Origin: Phymorhynchus buccinoides | Lineage: Eukaryota; Mollusca; Gastropoda; Neogastropoda; Raphitomidae | DNA length: 64,000 bases | Direction: 5' to 3' | Assembly: GCA_017654935.2 (NCBI GenBank) | Contig: CM065693.1 | Coordinates: 14,846,769 to 14,910,768, forward strand | In this document: in pieces, positions 30,769-42,490 of the stretch | How positions within the stretch are numbered: position 1 is the stretch's first letter | How the letters are laid out: the number at the start of each line of letters is the position of its first letter | Program-made: the position numbers and the translations under genes | Notes under the pieces: generated by a model | What the model was told of the DNA's origin: nothing | What the model saw: only the letters and a program-made list of their open reading frames with translations | Databases searched by the model: none

Positions 30769-31578
30769 TTATCTTCGTCCACCTCTCCCCCCTCTACCCC
30801 TCACTCCCCCTCCCCCACCCTGATACCCACTCCCACCTCCCCCACCCTGGTACCCCCCGCCGCCTCCCCCACCCTGATACCCACTCCCACCTCCCACACC
30901 CTGGTACCTCCCGCCGCCTCCCCCACCCTTATACCCCCCTACTCCTCCCGCTAGGTAACCCAGGTAGCCGGCGCCTCCTAGGTAACCCTGATAACCTCCG
31001 CCCCTTCCTCCCTGGTAGCCACCCTCTCCCTGGTAGTTGCTTCCCACTTGGTACCCTGTCCCACCTCCCCCTCCCTGGTAACTCCCCCCTCCTTGATAGT
31101 TCCCCTCACCACCCTGGTAGCCACCCTCTCCCTGGTAGTTGCTTCCCACTTGGTACCCTGTCCCACCTCCCCCTCCCTGGTAACTCCCCCCTCCTTGATA
31201 GTTCCCCTCACCACCCTGGTAGCCACCCTCTCCCTGGTAGTTGCTTCCCACTTGGTACCCTGTCCCACCTCCCCCTCCCTGGTAACTCCCCCCTCCTTGA
31301 TAGTTCCCCTCATCGCTCTGGTAGCCACCCTCTCCCTGGTAGTTGCTTCCCACTTGGTACCCTGTCCCACCTCCCCCTCCCTGGTATATTCCCCCACCTC
31401 CTGCACCTGCCCCGTAACCCCCCACCCCCCTGCTCCCACTTGGTTTGCATGTTGGTGCCCTCCCCCTCCTCCTCCTCCTCCTCCCCCCCACCCCACCCTC
31501 CTTGCACCCTTCCTCCCCCCTCCCCTCCATCTCCTCCTCCTCCTCTTCCTCCTCTATGTGTCCCTCGACTGTCGCCAC
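30769..31578 (-). CDS. Gly/Tyr/Gln-rich repetitive protein, terminal exon (candidate)
   Basis: On the minus strand a strong acceptor (CTCTTCTGTCTGTGTCAACAG) opens a frame of about 269 codons to TAA at 30769. After a short acidic part (E-run) and an Arg-rich part comes a tandem repeat of 34 residues encoded by 102-bp units (starts near 31318, 31216, 31114 and 31012). Each contains [25 protein letters not shown] and GEGGYQ. The C-terminus is further G-G-Y-Q-G/G-S-G repeats ending [10 protein letters not shown]. The unit length is a multiple of three and the frame stays open throughout, but other frames are also open because of the repeats, so the coding frame is inferred. Such Gly/Tyr/Gln-rich repeats occur in secreted matrix or adhesive proteins and in RNA-binding low-complexity domains; I cannot choose. 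No upstream exon was identified. Confidence 0.45.
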   Translation of the reverse strand: MATVEGHIEEEEEEEEMEGRGEEGCKEGGVGGRRRRRRGRAPTCKPSGSRGVGGYGAGAGGGGIYQGGGGGTGYQVGSNYQGEGGYQSDEGNYQGGGSYQGGGGGTGYQVGSNYQGEGGYQGGEGNYQGGGSYQGGGGGTGYQVGSNYQGEGGYQGGEGNYQGGGSYQGGGGGTGYQVGSNYQGEGGYQGGRGGGYQGYLGGAGYLGYLAGGVGGYKGGGGGGRYQGVGGGSGYQGGGGGGGYQGGGGGSGYQGGGGGVRGRGGRGGRR

Positions 31579-32439
31579 CTGTTGACACAGACAGAAGAGG
31601 GACAAATTATTCATGCGGAACAGGTTACTGGTGAAAGCGAAGTTTACACAGTTTACCTTAACTCACTGGGAGCCGGCCAGTGGCTTCCCCTCACAACCGT
31701 TCAGGACGGGCCATTTGATTGGTTCGAAAACACATCATCACACAAACATTATTATATGTTATGGACTGATATTTTCAGAGAAGATTACTAACTGCATGCA
31801 CTAAACGATAGTAAAATATCAGATTCCATACCTTCGTCATTTGTCTCCTAATGACGAAAACAGCTAACACATAGAAAGAAGGAAAATTCCACATTCCGAT
31901 CTCTGACACACACACGCCAAACCTGAAACCTGCCAAACAGCCAAACCTGAAAGTAAAGTCTGCAATGATTGGTTGATTTCAAGAGGGGCAAGGTCAAAGC
32001 AAACTAAAAGTAGGTTACAACGTGGCGCTTGAAAGCTGGTAACACGCAACAAATCAAAACCTCTTGAAAACTGGCATGAGCCGGATCCAGCTCATTCGTC
32101 CGGAGTGAGTTAAATCAATCAGAAGTTCAGACAATTTGCCCTAAGCCAGTCAGAAATTCAGAAATGTAACCAAAGTTTGTCAGCATGCAAGCTAGTCCTT
32201 CGCATAAAATGTAATAACAAATACTAGCACATGTACACTCAAACGCCAAAAAAGGTTTCAATGTTCTCTGAATCTTCCCATTCCTCAAGTGGTGCCCACA
32301 TTAAAAGCAATTCCCAATGTGTGTGTGTGTCTGTGTATATAGGATGGGTGGGGGAGTGTTAGACTTTCATGTCTATCATCTTGTTTTAAATCTGCCATTA
32401 TTAATCAATGTTGTGAATGAAAATCTGTTTAACGTCCTC

Positions 32440-32545
32440 TGGTCTGAAACAGACACATTAGTAGATATAAAGATGGTGGGAACGATCCTGGAGGCAAAGC
32501 CCATAGGAAGTGCAACACCAGTAAAGTCCCGAATTAGTAACAATA
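32440..32545 (+). repeat. Dispersed repeat, short copy
   Basis: AAGATGGTGGGAACGATCC, GGAAGTGCAACACCAG and TAAAGTCCCGA match the inverted sequence at 41727-41866 at roughly 80% by eye. Function unknown; probably part of a retroposon. Confidence 0.55.
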
Positions 32546-32640
32546 CAGATGTAGTATCTATTAATCAATGTTGGCAGAAATGTTTGATTTTATTCGACTG
32601 TGGATCCAGGTGACAAGATGGCCAATCCTGAAGACTCTCT

Positions 32641-33947
32641 CTACCAGCTTTTCCAATCCTGATTTCGCGAACATTCCTGAACTACTTTCACCCATAACAA
32701 AGAAACATTACAGGCTTTGTCCGTGCAGACATGCGTGGGGCATTGGCCTATCAAATTATATGTACGGGTGCGGCCAGAAGTAATATCGACCCTGTGCACG
32801 AGGTGTTCCAACCTGTCAGCCACTAGGACGTGGCTTTCTCCGTCATAACATATACGAACTGGTGTAGCCAGCGTCTTCAGTCTGGTGCTGTCCGTGACAG
32901 TCGTCACTACGTCGCCATGTTGGTTAAGCACGTGCAACGCAGCGGGTCTGCCTTCATCTTTGGAACAACAAACGACCATGTGCCCATCGTTCAGTCCCGC
33001 TATGCCACGGTATGTCCTGAGAGTCTGTATCTGCGACATCACTGTCACGTCAGTGTCATTCACCCTGACCAGATCAATCAGAGGGATAGCCGTGGTCGCG
33101 GCAATCTGGCCATCAGATAACAGTGCCAGATAACAAATGTCTTCCTGAACAGCGACAGACGCAGTCACATCATAAGGGGAGACGGTGCTCATCACCTTTA
33201 CCTTCTTGTTAGCGAGATCCAATAAGACCAGCCGGTCGTTTGGCAAGCATACCATGGCGCCGATAACGGGGATTGTCATGTCAGATGGCAGGTATGGCAA
33301 AGTCATAAACTGACGTTGTGGTTCAGCCGTCATAACGTCAATGATGGGGGTAAAGGTGTGTGTGTTGGAGGGAGAATCTGCTTGCATTTCATGTGATGCT
33401 TTTTTACCCTGATTTGCTTGGTCCTTTGGACATCTTTCATCATCGTAATCAATAACACAGACATGAGCTTTAGCACCAGTGTCATCATCGTCGTCATTAG
33501 CAGTAGCATCTTCACCACCATCACCACCACCATCATCATCATCTTCGTCATCACCACCCAATTCACCATCAGTATCGCCGTTATTATACTTAACATAATT
33601 TTGAAGATCATCATCATCACCATCATCATCATCATCTTGGGGCGTTGGAATGTCGGTGGTAGTGGCTGCTGCTGCTGCTGGTAGTTGGGGTGAAGAAGGT
33701 AGGTGGCTGGAGGCGGTCGACGTTGGTGAGCCCACTGGTGAAGAGGAACATAGATCCTGACTCTCTGGGTCTGTGGAAGGACCACCATCGTCGTCATCAC
33801 CATCATCATCATCATCATCGTCATCGTCGTCATCACCATCATCATTATCATCATTATCATCAACATCATCATCATATTCTTCTTCTTCATCGTCACCACC
33901 ATCTTTTTCTTCTTTCTTCTTCTTCTTCTTCTTTCTTAAAAAACTAC
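32641..33947 (-). CDS. TRIM-like gene, exon 2: acidic linker and NHL-type repeats
   Basis: Acceptor TATGTTTTGTCCAG is followed by GTAGTTTTTTAAGAAAG, phase-matched (split Gly, G+GT) to the donor at 36124. It encodes a Lys run, a long Asp/Glu tract (33790-33930) and a second Asp-rich tract (33480-33640), both encoded by ATC/GAT microsatellite. Beta-propeller-like blades follow: VIGAMVCLPNDRLVLLDLA, GIAGLNDGHMVVCC, PVRICYDGESHVLVADR and VHRVDITSG, then PTHVCTDKACNV, after which it diverges to W-V-K-V-V-Q-E-C and stop (32641). About four blades are visible where NHL propellers have five or six, so the C-terminus looks truncated. AATAAA lies on the minus strand at 32594-32589. TRIM-NHL proteins are RING E3 ligases or RNA regulators; the role here is inferred by family only. 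Confidence 0.7.
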
Positions 33948-34558
33948 CTGGACAAAACATACATTAACCTACTCAACTGTGTGTCTTCGTGATTGTATTA
34001 TTCATTTATGTTCAATAATTATGTCTTATAATAAAGCATGCGTCTTTGAAAATAATCAGATAAATCTGAAGCAAACAGAGGGTGCTATCACTCTTCCTTG
34101 TTTTAGATAGCTGGCTGTTGATACAGGCTGTTATGCAACAAAAGTTATCTTATGCTTCAAACTTCCACCAGCAGACACAAAGGCTTCATGACATCCCCTA
34201 CTATTTACATAACAGTTGCTCTTATTCTCCATTTTAAATGTACAGGTTTTCCACGTAACATCGTGCTATATGTATATGGCCACATGTATTTTATCCCCAA
34301 ATCAGAAAACAACCATGGTAAAGAAGTCAAGACTATGATAGATAGCTATCATCGTCGTTTCCCTCTTCCTCCTCCTCCTCCTAATCAACATCATCATCGT
34401 TGTCGCAATTATCGTTGCATCATTATTATCGTGATAATTATCATAGGCCCCTACGTCATAATAAACACAATAAAAATTATATACAGACAATGCATTATGT
34501 AATTGCATAATTGTGTTATGGCATTATGACAAGTGATATCATAAGCAAATGAACACAT

Positions 34559-34560
<2 letters not shown>

Positions 34561-34651
<91 letters not shown>
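34561..34651. repeat. (CT)n microsatellite at the 5' break of the LINE
   Basis: Ninety bases of pure CT, joining directly to the truncated reverse-transcriptase frame. Confidence 0.95.
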
Positions 34652-34656
<5 letters not shown>

Positions 34657-35537
34657 GCAGACGACACCACAGTGCATAAAAATGGCCAAAATGCTGATTC
34701 AATCTGTTCTGGATTGCAGAGCGACATTAATAATCTAGTTGACTGGGCAGAGCAAAATCATATGGCCTTACACCCCAAAAAGTCTAAATTCATGTTAATC
34801 ACAACAAGACAAAAGAGGCAAAACTTTAACAATCAATTAAGAACACCGACTATCTATGAAAAGCCTCTAGAAGAAGTTACTTCACACAAATTACTCGGCG
34901 TATACATTGACAACTTATCCTGGTCAAAACACATGGACATTCTGTCCAAGAAAATTTCAAAAAAAGTATTTCAGCTCAATAGAATTAAACACTTTTTAGA
35001 TCAACATACGCGTAGACTTTTTTTCCATGCCTATATCCAACCTGATATTGATTATGCATCAACATGTTGGGATTCAGCTAGTAAAAACACACTCAAACAC
35101 GCCGAAAGACTATATAAACGCTCTCTTAAACTCATACTCCTTAAATCGTCATCCCTAGAAACCAATGACTATAAAGAACTTAACATTCTACCATTTGATT
35201 TGAAATGCCTACTAAACAAAGGTACCCTTATGTACAAGATCATAAATAAGTTAGCACCAAAATATCTTATTACTAAATTTAAAGTCCATACAATTCGAAG
35301 CAAAACCAAATTAACAATGCCCCGCCCCAGAACAGATCTATATAAATCATCCCTTACATTCTCTGGTGGTAAACTGTGGAACGACCTCCATGATTATCTA
35401 AAAAATAAAACTAGCGTATATTCCTTTCGGAAATCTTATCACAAGCTCCTAATGGACAATCTTGTTTATTAGTAATGCTAATTGATGAGTTTTACTTCAA
35501 ACGTTACCAATGCCATCAGCTTATGCCTAGATTCTTA

Positions 35538-35620
<83 letters not shown>

Positions 35621-36008
35621 CCCTCTCTCATAATCCCATGTTATCTTATAATGTGTTTGTGTTTTGTTGTGGGTTTTTTTGGGAGGTTTCTTCCATAAAA
35701 GTGGTTTTATTCTGAAAAATTGTCATTGTCTCAAAATTGTTTCCCTTTTTTCGTACTCAATTTAAACTACCAATTCAAGTTCACCATTGTTAAGTATTAC
35801 CCATGTTTGCTTTAATTCCCATTTTTAATATATTTTTCAATTATTTCATGTGCCAATGTTTGTTCCATTTTCTTGACTTGATTGTTTTATGTCAAATGTT
35901 CTTTGCATGATGCATGATATGAATGTATGAGTGAGAGGCCAAGGTGTAAAGAACCTATTGTAGCTTATCCTTTTTACCCTCAATAAAACATTCGTATTTC
36001 GTATTTCG
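34652..36008 (+). mobile_element. 5'-truncated non-LTR retrotransposon (jockey/CR1-like)
   Basis: An open frame begins within the reverse-transcriptase catalytic motif F-A-D-D-T and runs about 270 codons to TAG at 35470. Recognisable features after the motif: DINNLVDWAEQNHMALHPKK (thumb-proximal helix), SHKLLGVYIDN, RIKHFLDQHTRRLFFHAYIQ, DYASTCWDSASKN, and the C-terminal SFRKSYHKLLMDN. The 3' UTR contains a (CT)n expansion (35541-35618) and ends with AATAAAACATTCG and two tandem CGTATTT-type units, a microsatellite-like LINE tail. Everything upstream of the active site is absent. It lies antisense within the intron of the TRIM-like gene. The frame is still open, suggesting a fairly young insertion. 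Confidence 0.85.
35541..35618. repeat. (CT)n microsatellite in LINE 3' UTR
   Basis: Pure CT run just after the LINE stop codon. Confidence 0.95.
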
Positions 36009-36010
36009 TC

Positions 36011-36011
36011 C

Positions 36012-36101
<90 letters not shown>
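36011..36101. repeat. (CT)n microsatellite at the LINE 3' end
   Basis: Pure CT run between the LINE tail and the TRIM-like exon donor. Together with the tract at 34561 it brackets the LINE, so the LINE may have inserted into a CT tract. Confidence 0.95.
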
Positions 36102-36103
<2 letters not shown>

Positions 36104-36123
36104 CCGCCGCACTCCTCACCAAC

Positions 36124-37084
36124 CTGCAGGGTGCACCATATTATCCAGCCGTGTCCAGATCATCTCCAACTCTTTCTCGTCAAGGCCATGGCGACCTTGC
36201 ATGACATGACGCAGACGTTTCTCCAAAGAGCCCGTCTTCACGATCATTTCGACAGTTGAATCTGAGGAAGGACGGACGACGAATGTGCCAGCGTCGGCCT
36301 GATGATGGACGGCTTCAAAGCAAGACAGATTATGTTGGTAAGCATCAATATCCTGTTCATCCGCATGAACCCCGTTTAAGAGTTCCTGGATCAGGGACGC
36401 CATGTTCAGCAAAGTGGTCTTCAGCTTCAGTTTCTTTCCCGATGCATGCTGTAACCGAGTCAGTTGCTCCCTCGACCACTCCTTCCACTCACGGCTCACT
36501 GTGGACGTGTCATGTGACTGAGGTATTGCAGGGTTACGAATGCTGGATGACGTGGATAAAGCGGAGGAGGATGTGGGTGTGGTTGCGGCACAGGTCGCTG
36601 AAGGAGAAACGTTCTGAAGGCCTTGAGACAATGAGTAGAGAACATGGTCTTTCGCGAACGACTTCTGCAATGGTTGACCGAGCATGCCCAACAGTAATAC
36701 TCTTGACAGTCCAGGCAAACTTTCTCAGCCTGTAAGTTGGGGCAATTCAGGCACGGGGCATCTGTTATTCTGTTCAGCTCTTGTCGGACGCGCATTTCCA
36801 CGACAGGGTCTGTCCCCAACTGCTGAACGAGCTGGCTGACCGTCACTTTTCTGTCGGTGGGAAGTGTCAGGTGTTGGCCACATTGCTGACATGTCATTCT
36901 AGGCCCACGCTCTTGAAGCCTCTCATGAAGGCATTTTCTGCAGGTCACATGTCCACATGTAAAACAGACTGGACCCAGACACAGAGACCCACACTGAGAG
37001 CAGTCAGGAGATGACGTCAGTGGTTGTCCACACTGTTGCGGTGACAACCGTCCTGTTGCCATGGTGAAGTTTTGGAGTCTGCCT
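36124..37084 (-). CDS. TRIM-like gene, exon 1: RING and B-box (frameshifted)
   Basis: Acceptor GTTCTGTTTGCAG (37085) precedes a 22-base leader and the ATG at 37062. Frame 1 encodes a RING finger ([32 protein letters not shown]) and a B-box-like zinc motif ([28 protein letters not shown]). After the His, homology continues in another frame ([19 protein letters not shown] and on to LDNMVHPAG), so one base seems missing between about 36655 and 36668. The second frame includes a Ser/Thr-rich linker and a helical part ([18 protein letters not shown]). The donor CTGCAG|GTTGGT ends in phase 1. As given, the protein would break after the B-box. The intact plan RING-B-box-linker-NHL is that of TRIM2/3/56-like proteins. 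Confidence 0.72.
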
Positions 37085-37089
37085 GCAAA

Positions 37090-37720
37090 CAGAACAAGAA
37101 AAAACATGATTTATTTAGGGCTTTGGTTTTGCTGTTGTTGGTTGTTTTTAAAAAACATATATATTTATTACAGAAAATACACAGAAGCAGACACAAGCAC
37201 AAATTGGGCCAGAATAATGTTTGCAAACAAATCCAAAATATAATATACATTTTGGAATTACAGGGTACCTTACTATTATGCCATGTTTTGATATGCACAT
37301 CATAATCCGCTTAGACGAGTGTGTCGAGATAGAAGAATCAGACACTAATGTACTTAACTTTCATAATTGTTAACAGGACAAACAGCTTAAAGACAAGGTC
37401 ACTCCTGCCAAACATATAACTAGGGTTATTAACGCCCTTGACAGCAGGAGTTAAACCCATGCTGATCAGTATCCAAACGGGCAGTCACTCTTGCAAAAGG
37501 CAGCCATTCAGTGGCTTCAAATAGGGTTTTGGGCGAGAGTTATGCACTTGTTTGGTCAGTACTCAACCATCTTCCCCCACCCACCAAGGGCATTCACTCT
37601 TGCAAAAGGTGTTCTTTGCAGTGGCCAATAAGAATGCATCAATACAAATACACATTGATATCAATGCACCGAGCAATCGGTTTATGGGGAAGAATGCCTA
37701 ACCCATATTATAGGTTAAAC
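37090..37720. other. No gene seen
   Basis: Sequence upstream of the TRIM-like start, where further 5' exons or the promoter would lie. An internal repeat of GGCAGTCACTCTTGCAAAAG-type phrases appears near 37480 and 37590. No promoter motif can be supported. Confidence 0.4.
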
Positions 37721-37724
37721 CACG

Positions 37725-37917
37725 TACAGTCAAACCTCTAATATAAGACCCTCCGGTAAAAAGACTGATTTAAAACTCATTTAAGACTGATTTTCTTGGT
37801 ACGGATATAAGATATAATATATCTTACTATTATTTATCTATATAAAACCGACCTCCGTTATAAGACCCTTCCAAATAAAGACCGGTTTTCTTGACTTTGG
37901 GGGAAGTCTTGACTGTA
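37725..37917. mobile_element. pogo/Tigger-like MITE
   Basis: TACAGTCAAACCTCTAATAT at the left and GGGAAGTCTTGACTGTA at the right with TA on both sides. Internal TATAAGACC motifs as in the 26.3 kb copy. Confidence 0.65.
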
Positions 37918-38231
37918 CTATGCATCCTAATGTTGCTGTAAAAAAACCCACTAAAAACACTTGGCACGATGCCACAAAACAAGTGGTACGACTGTGGTGT
38001 CGGTGTTTTGATTATTACGCCTATAAGACAGACTTTATAATAAATAATAAATCAAAGTTAGATGGAGGATATAAGCAACTGCAGCATTCACGGTGAAACC
38101 TTTGTTGTTATCAGTCTGCTCGTAGTACACATTTTTTGTCGGTAGCCTAGCTCCCCCTGTCTACACATTCTGAATGACAATTAAGATTTAACTTCAAACT
38201 GTAAGCTTGATAAGACAGATTGTTTTTTTTT

Positions 38232-38283
38232 CAGAATCCGTGTGTGGGGGGGGGGGGGGGAGGGGCATGTGCGTGCGTGCGCG

Positions 38284-38329
<46 letters not shown>

Positions 38330-38416
38330 CGTGTGCGTGCGCGCGTGCGTGTGCGTGTGCGTGCGTGTGCATGTGCGCGTGCTATGTGAGTGTGTGTCTC
38401 TGTGTGTGTGTGTCTG

Positions 38417-38485
<69 letters not shown>
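38232..38485. repeat. Poly-G run and (GT)n tract
   Basis: G run at 38246-38260, then GT repeats with GCGCGC variants to 38483. Confidence 0.95.
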
Positions 38486-38486
<1 letters not shown>

Positions 38487-38706
38487 CGCGCGCAAAACAT
38501 TTTAACCTGCCACAAAATTATATCCAAATGTGTACATGGCTTTTCGAGTGAAATCAATGGCAGACAATTCGTCCAATAAAATGGAAATGTGTGTGTGGTG
38601 GCACGTAAAAAGTTAAACAGTATGTAATAAAATATCACATTTACAGTAATAAAATATCAGATTCACGAAAAACGCAAGCACACGCACGCACAGGTACAAG
38701 CACGCA

Positions 38707-38715
38707 CCCCCCCCG

Positions 38716-38763
<48 letters not shown>

Positions 38764-38841
38764 CCCCCCCCCCCACCCAACCACCCCTCGCACCCCCCAG
38801 AAAAAAAAAAAACACACCCCAACCCCCCCAACCCCCCCCCG

Positions 38842-38883
<42 letters not shown>
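38707..38883. repeat. Two poly-C blocks
   Basis: Two blocks of 40-60 C separated by CACCCAACCACCCC and an A12 stretch. On the minus strand they give spurious poly-Gly frames. Homopolymers this long are difficult to assemble, so lengths are unreliable. Confidence 0.95.
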
Positions 38884-39654
38884 CCCCTCGTACACATAGA
38901 CAGACAGACATACAAACTGGCAAAGACTGAGGGAGAGCACGAAGCAATGGGTTTTGGAGAAGAGACACAGTAAACGCCACAGCATCCACACTGACAGATC
39001 GATAGGCAAGGATTGACTTCTTCACGTGAATCACACATTATGACAGCCAACGCCCACACACAGATCAGTCCTAGCAGCAACATTGACATAAGTAGAAGTG
39101 TCCAATTTAGAACAACGCGTAGCCCCAAAAAACAACACCCGATTTCAGTGTTGTGTGATACAGTGTCACTTGGCAGACAAATTAAACTTGGGCAATCGAG
39201 CGTACCCCTAACTTCCTTGGGGTCAAAGGTCAGGTAAAAACGTTATAAAAAAACCCAGTCGTTTACATATTATATGCACGACTAGAATCGCACCAACACA
39301 TAGGAGGTAGGAACACGTTTTTTTATTTTAAGATCGTTAGGTAAGAACAGCAGAAACAACAAAAACAGGAGGGGGGTGGGGAGAAATCTATCGTTTATGG
39401 AATGTCAATGACAGTGTTTAAATCACAGGTAAACAAACATGGCGGCTTTCGTTCAAACACAGTTCAAAACAATACATATACGTGAATCCAGTCTCAAAAC
39501 AACAATCCAACACACCACACAATAGAACATTTAAAGTTCAAAATCTTAAGAAACACTGGGCAAAGTCATAATACATACAACGCGATCTGGGTAAAGCATC
39601 AAAACTTCGAATATACTACAAATAGTGCAACACACACACACACACATCATACAC

Positions 39655-39966
<312 letters not shown>

Positions 39967-40379
39967 CAGACAGTCAGAGAGACAGACATAGACAAAGAGA
40001 CATAGTGAGAGAATCAGCTTAGCATGCAATGCAAACAAACAGACAGTACTCTACTTACTGTGTTTTCCAGTGAAGCAGACGCTCAGAGCACACTGTGCAT
40101 TTGGTCCTATTTGTCTCTATGGGCCTATAATAGGGCTAGCCTATGCTCGTATGCCTGTACTAAACTGTGTGTGTCGCTTCACAACACGAATGCCAGGGGG
40201 ACGCGCGCCGCATTCCAGCACTCGTTTCATATGGTCGTTTCGAAGCGAAGGTACTAGGCCGGGAGTGTCAGGGAGCACCTCGTTTCAGCGCCAGTCACGC
40301 TTGGCTGCACGATTTCACCTCGTTTCAGCGCCACTCGCCGACAAGTCCCCGGGAACGTTAATATCGAAGTAAAGTAAGT

Positions 40380-40422
40380 TGTTAGGGTTAGGGTTAGGGT
40401 TAGAGGGTTAGGGTTAGGGTTC
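40380..40422 (+). repeat. Interstitial telomere-like (TTAGGG)n
   Basis: GTTAGGGTTAGGGTTAGGG, an AGAGGG interruption, then further TTAGGG units. Six or seven units in all, surrounded by ordinary sequence. Confidence 0.9.
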
Positions 40423-40424
40423 AT

Positions 40425-41084
40425 TGATCATTGATCAAAATGGAATGATGTCTTTTACGTTTGACACCAGCGTCCTGCTATACTTTGAAATGCTATACTT
40501 TGAAATGCTATACTTTGAAAAAAGTTTCTTTGTTCAATGGGGTACTTCGTAGCAAAGCTAGGCTCTCATTTCCGATCTATTAACCGCATTATATTTAGAC
40601 AGAAGTATTTCACGTGATTCATGACTCACAGACATCGTCACAATCGCATCGTATTGAGGTCAAATCGTATGCAGTGTGACTGGCCCTTTATGACCGCGCT
40701 ACTACGAGTAGGCCTTTTTGCAGCCTTAATAACAATTATTGTGGCGGTACTCAGGGCTCCCCATTCTGTGCGTCTGTGCGTCAAATGTGCGTGACAGACG
40801 CATTAAAGCTTCGTACTGGGGGTGAAACGACGCACTATAATTACTACTCGAGGGTTATGAGACGCACTATAAATCTGCCGAGTGCGTGACCTGGTTATTC
40901 TACGATTTTGGCGTAGCATGCTACGAAATTAGGGTGTCTGCTACGCAGCTACGACTCGAAATAGCAAACTCCACATTTTGTCAAGGACACAGATCCGTTC
41001 AGTTTGAGGCACCCGATGCGTTCCTTCCAGTCAGCTTCGAAACTGCTTTGCAGTTGGCGCGCACAAGTTGAGAGAAAGTTTGCT
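40425..41084. other. No gene seen
   Basis: Contains a short triplication of TATACTTTGAAATGC at about 40488-40518 and otherwise unique sequence. Confidence 0.5.
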
Positions 41085-41590
41085 TCAGTTCTTGTGAGGA
41101 AAAAAATGGATTGCGGTGCACAGCAAAAGTGAAAAAGACACGAAACGGACGACGAATCAGAGGTGGAAGAAGTAGAATCGGAGAATGAAGCTAAAAAGAC
41201 CAAGCCAAATAGAACAGCAACTCCGAGGACTGCGAACCAGAAATATCTGTCGAGCTACCATCGTGAGTTTCTATGCATCCTAGCATCGAAGAGGGGGGTG
41301 GGGAGCATCACGCTTTTTGCATGGTGTGCAAAAGTGATTTTACTGTGAGTGACGCTGGTTTGGCTGACTGCGCTAAACACTGTAAGGGGCGCACAAAGAT
41401 CTGGTGAGCGTTTTGAAAGGAAGCAGTAACTTCCTGCAGAACTTCATTGAGAAGAAGAAAGAAGAGTCGAAGCAAAGTCAGCAAAATGACGTCACCAGGG
41501 CCGAAGCCATGATGTGCATGCTGATAGCGCGGTCCAACTTGACTTGCCACTTTCATCAGCTCACAAAGGTGAAGGTCAGGTCATGATAGT
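41085..41590 (+). pseudogene. hAT-like zinc-finger transposase relic
   Basis: Coding remnants are spread over three frames. From about 41106 there is an acidic/basic leader (ESEVEEVESENEAKK), then KYLSSYHREFLCILASKRG. One frame over comes HHAFCMVCKSDFTVSDAG and CAKHCKGRTK, a C-x2-C...H BED-like zinc finger. In a third frame come SNFLQNFIEKKKEESKQ and VTRAEAMMCMLIARSNL. This order resembles the N-terminal part of hAT-type or ZBED-like proteins common in invertebrate genomes. A stop follows the first eight codons and there are at least two frameshifts. An AAAG|GTGAAG donor-like site ends it at about 41572. The catalytic domain is not present in the window. Confidence 0.55.
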
Positions 41591-41726
41591 ACTTGATCAT
41601 TCTAGACTGGTTGATTTTTCACCCTCTATAAGTTCCTGGGGGTGAAAATACCCTCTATGGTCAAGCAAAATGGGGAGCCCTGGGTACCATAGCCGATGAG
41701 GTTTATCCGAGGCGTGGTTACCGCTA

Positions 41727-41866
41727 CACCTATCTATATTGATAAAAACTCGGGACTTTACTGGTGTTGCACTGCCTCTGGGCATTGCAGCCAGTATTGT
41801 TCCCACCATCTTTGTATTTACAAATGTCCAATATGTGTCTATGACCGAGAGGACGTAAAACACCAT
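41727..41866 (-). repeat. Dispersed repeat, second copy
   Basis: Inverted relative of 32440-32545: AAGATGGTGGGAACAATAC, GGCAGTGCAACACCAG and GTAAAGTCCCGAG on the minus strand, plus upstream TTACGTCCTCTCGGTCATAG. Confidence 0.55.
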
Positions 41867-42271
41867 TTTTCGTAGGCCTATCCAAGGAACCGTTTCACAA
41901 GGGCTAACGTTGCGTAGCGTGAGCGCAAATCGGCAAAAACGGTACTAAGAAAGACCTATTTTGCCGACGTTTGCCGCAAACGTTTTTTGGCTACTCCCAA
42001 AGTATCTCTTGGCGAACTATCACGTGACTTGCATGGGGTGAATACATTTCTTGTTGTTGATTGGTCCATTAAAGTTTGGCTAAAATTTAAAAAAAACAAT
42101 TTGACCAATCAAACAAGAGCTTGTAATAATAATTTTGTTTTCTGCTAACGTTTTATAAAGTGTTTCTTAGACCCCTTCTGGCGTAACAGTTATGCGCACG
42201 GCGACCATCGTCTAGAAAAACTCCACCCTGTTCTGCTTCACTGCGAACTGATAGCCTACATGTGACGACTT

Positions 42272-42490
42272 TAGGGGAAGACGGGGTAAAAAGCGCATGG
42301 GCGGGTAAGAAGCCCACCCCAATTATCTCATGAAATAAAGCTAATTTCAGTCAAATTTGCCCCATGAGACGACTGCTAGACATTAACGCTCGTCTCATGG
42401 GCAAAATGAGACTGAAATTTGCTTCATTTCATGAGATAATTGGGGTGGGCTTCTTACCCGCCCATGCGCGTTTTACCCCGTCTTCCCCTA
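42272..42490. mobile_element. Palindromic MITE, family A (copy 3)
   Basis: TAGGGGAAGACGGGGTAAAA to TTTTACCCCGTCTTCCCCTA, TA on both sides, near-perfect foldback with a short loop near 42370. Confidence 0.9.

Noticed and set aside
30663..31791. Pro/Leu/Ser-rich + strand frames of 247 and 323 codons
   Set aside because: Antisense shadows of the 102-bp repeat; the acceptor, repeat logic and terminal stop favour the minus strand.
36256..36735. 159-codon + strand open frame
   Set aside because: Antisense shadow of the RING/B-box exon, whose minus-strand zinc ligands and splice phase are convincing.
38613..39128. Poly-Gly proteins on the minus strand
   Set aside because: Caused by poly-C blocks, which are also unreliable in assemblies.
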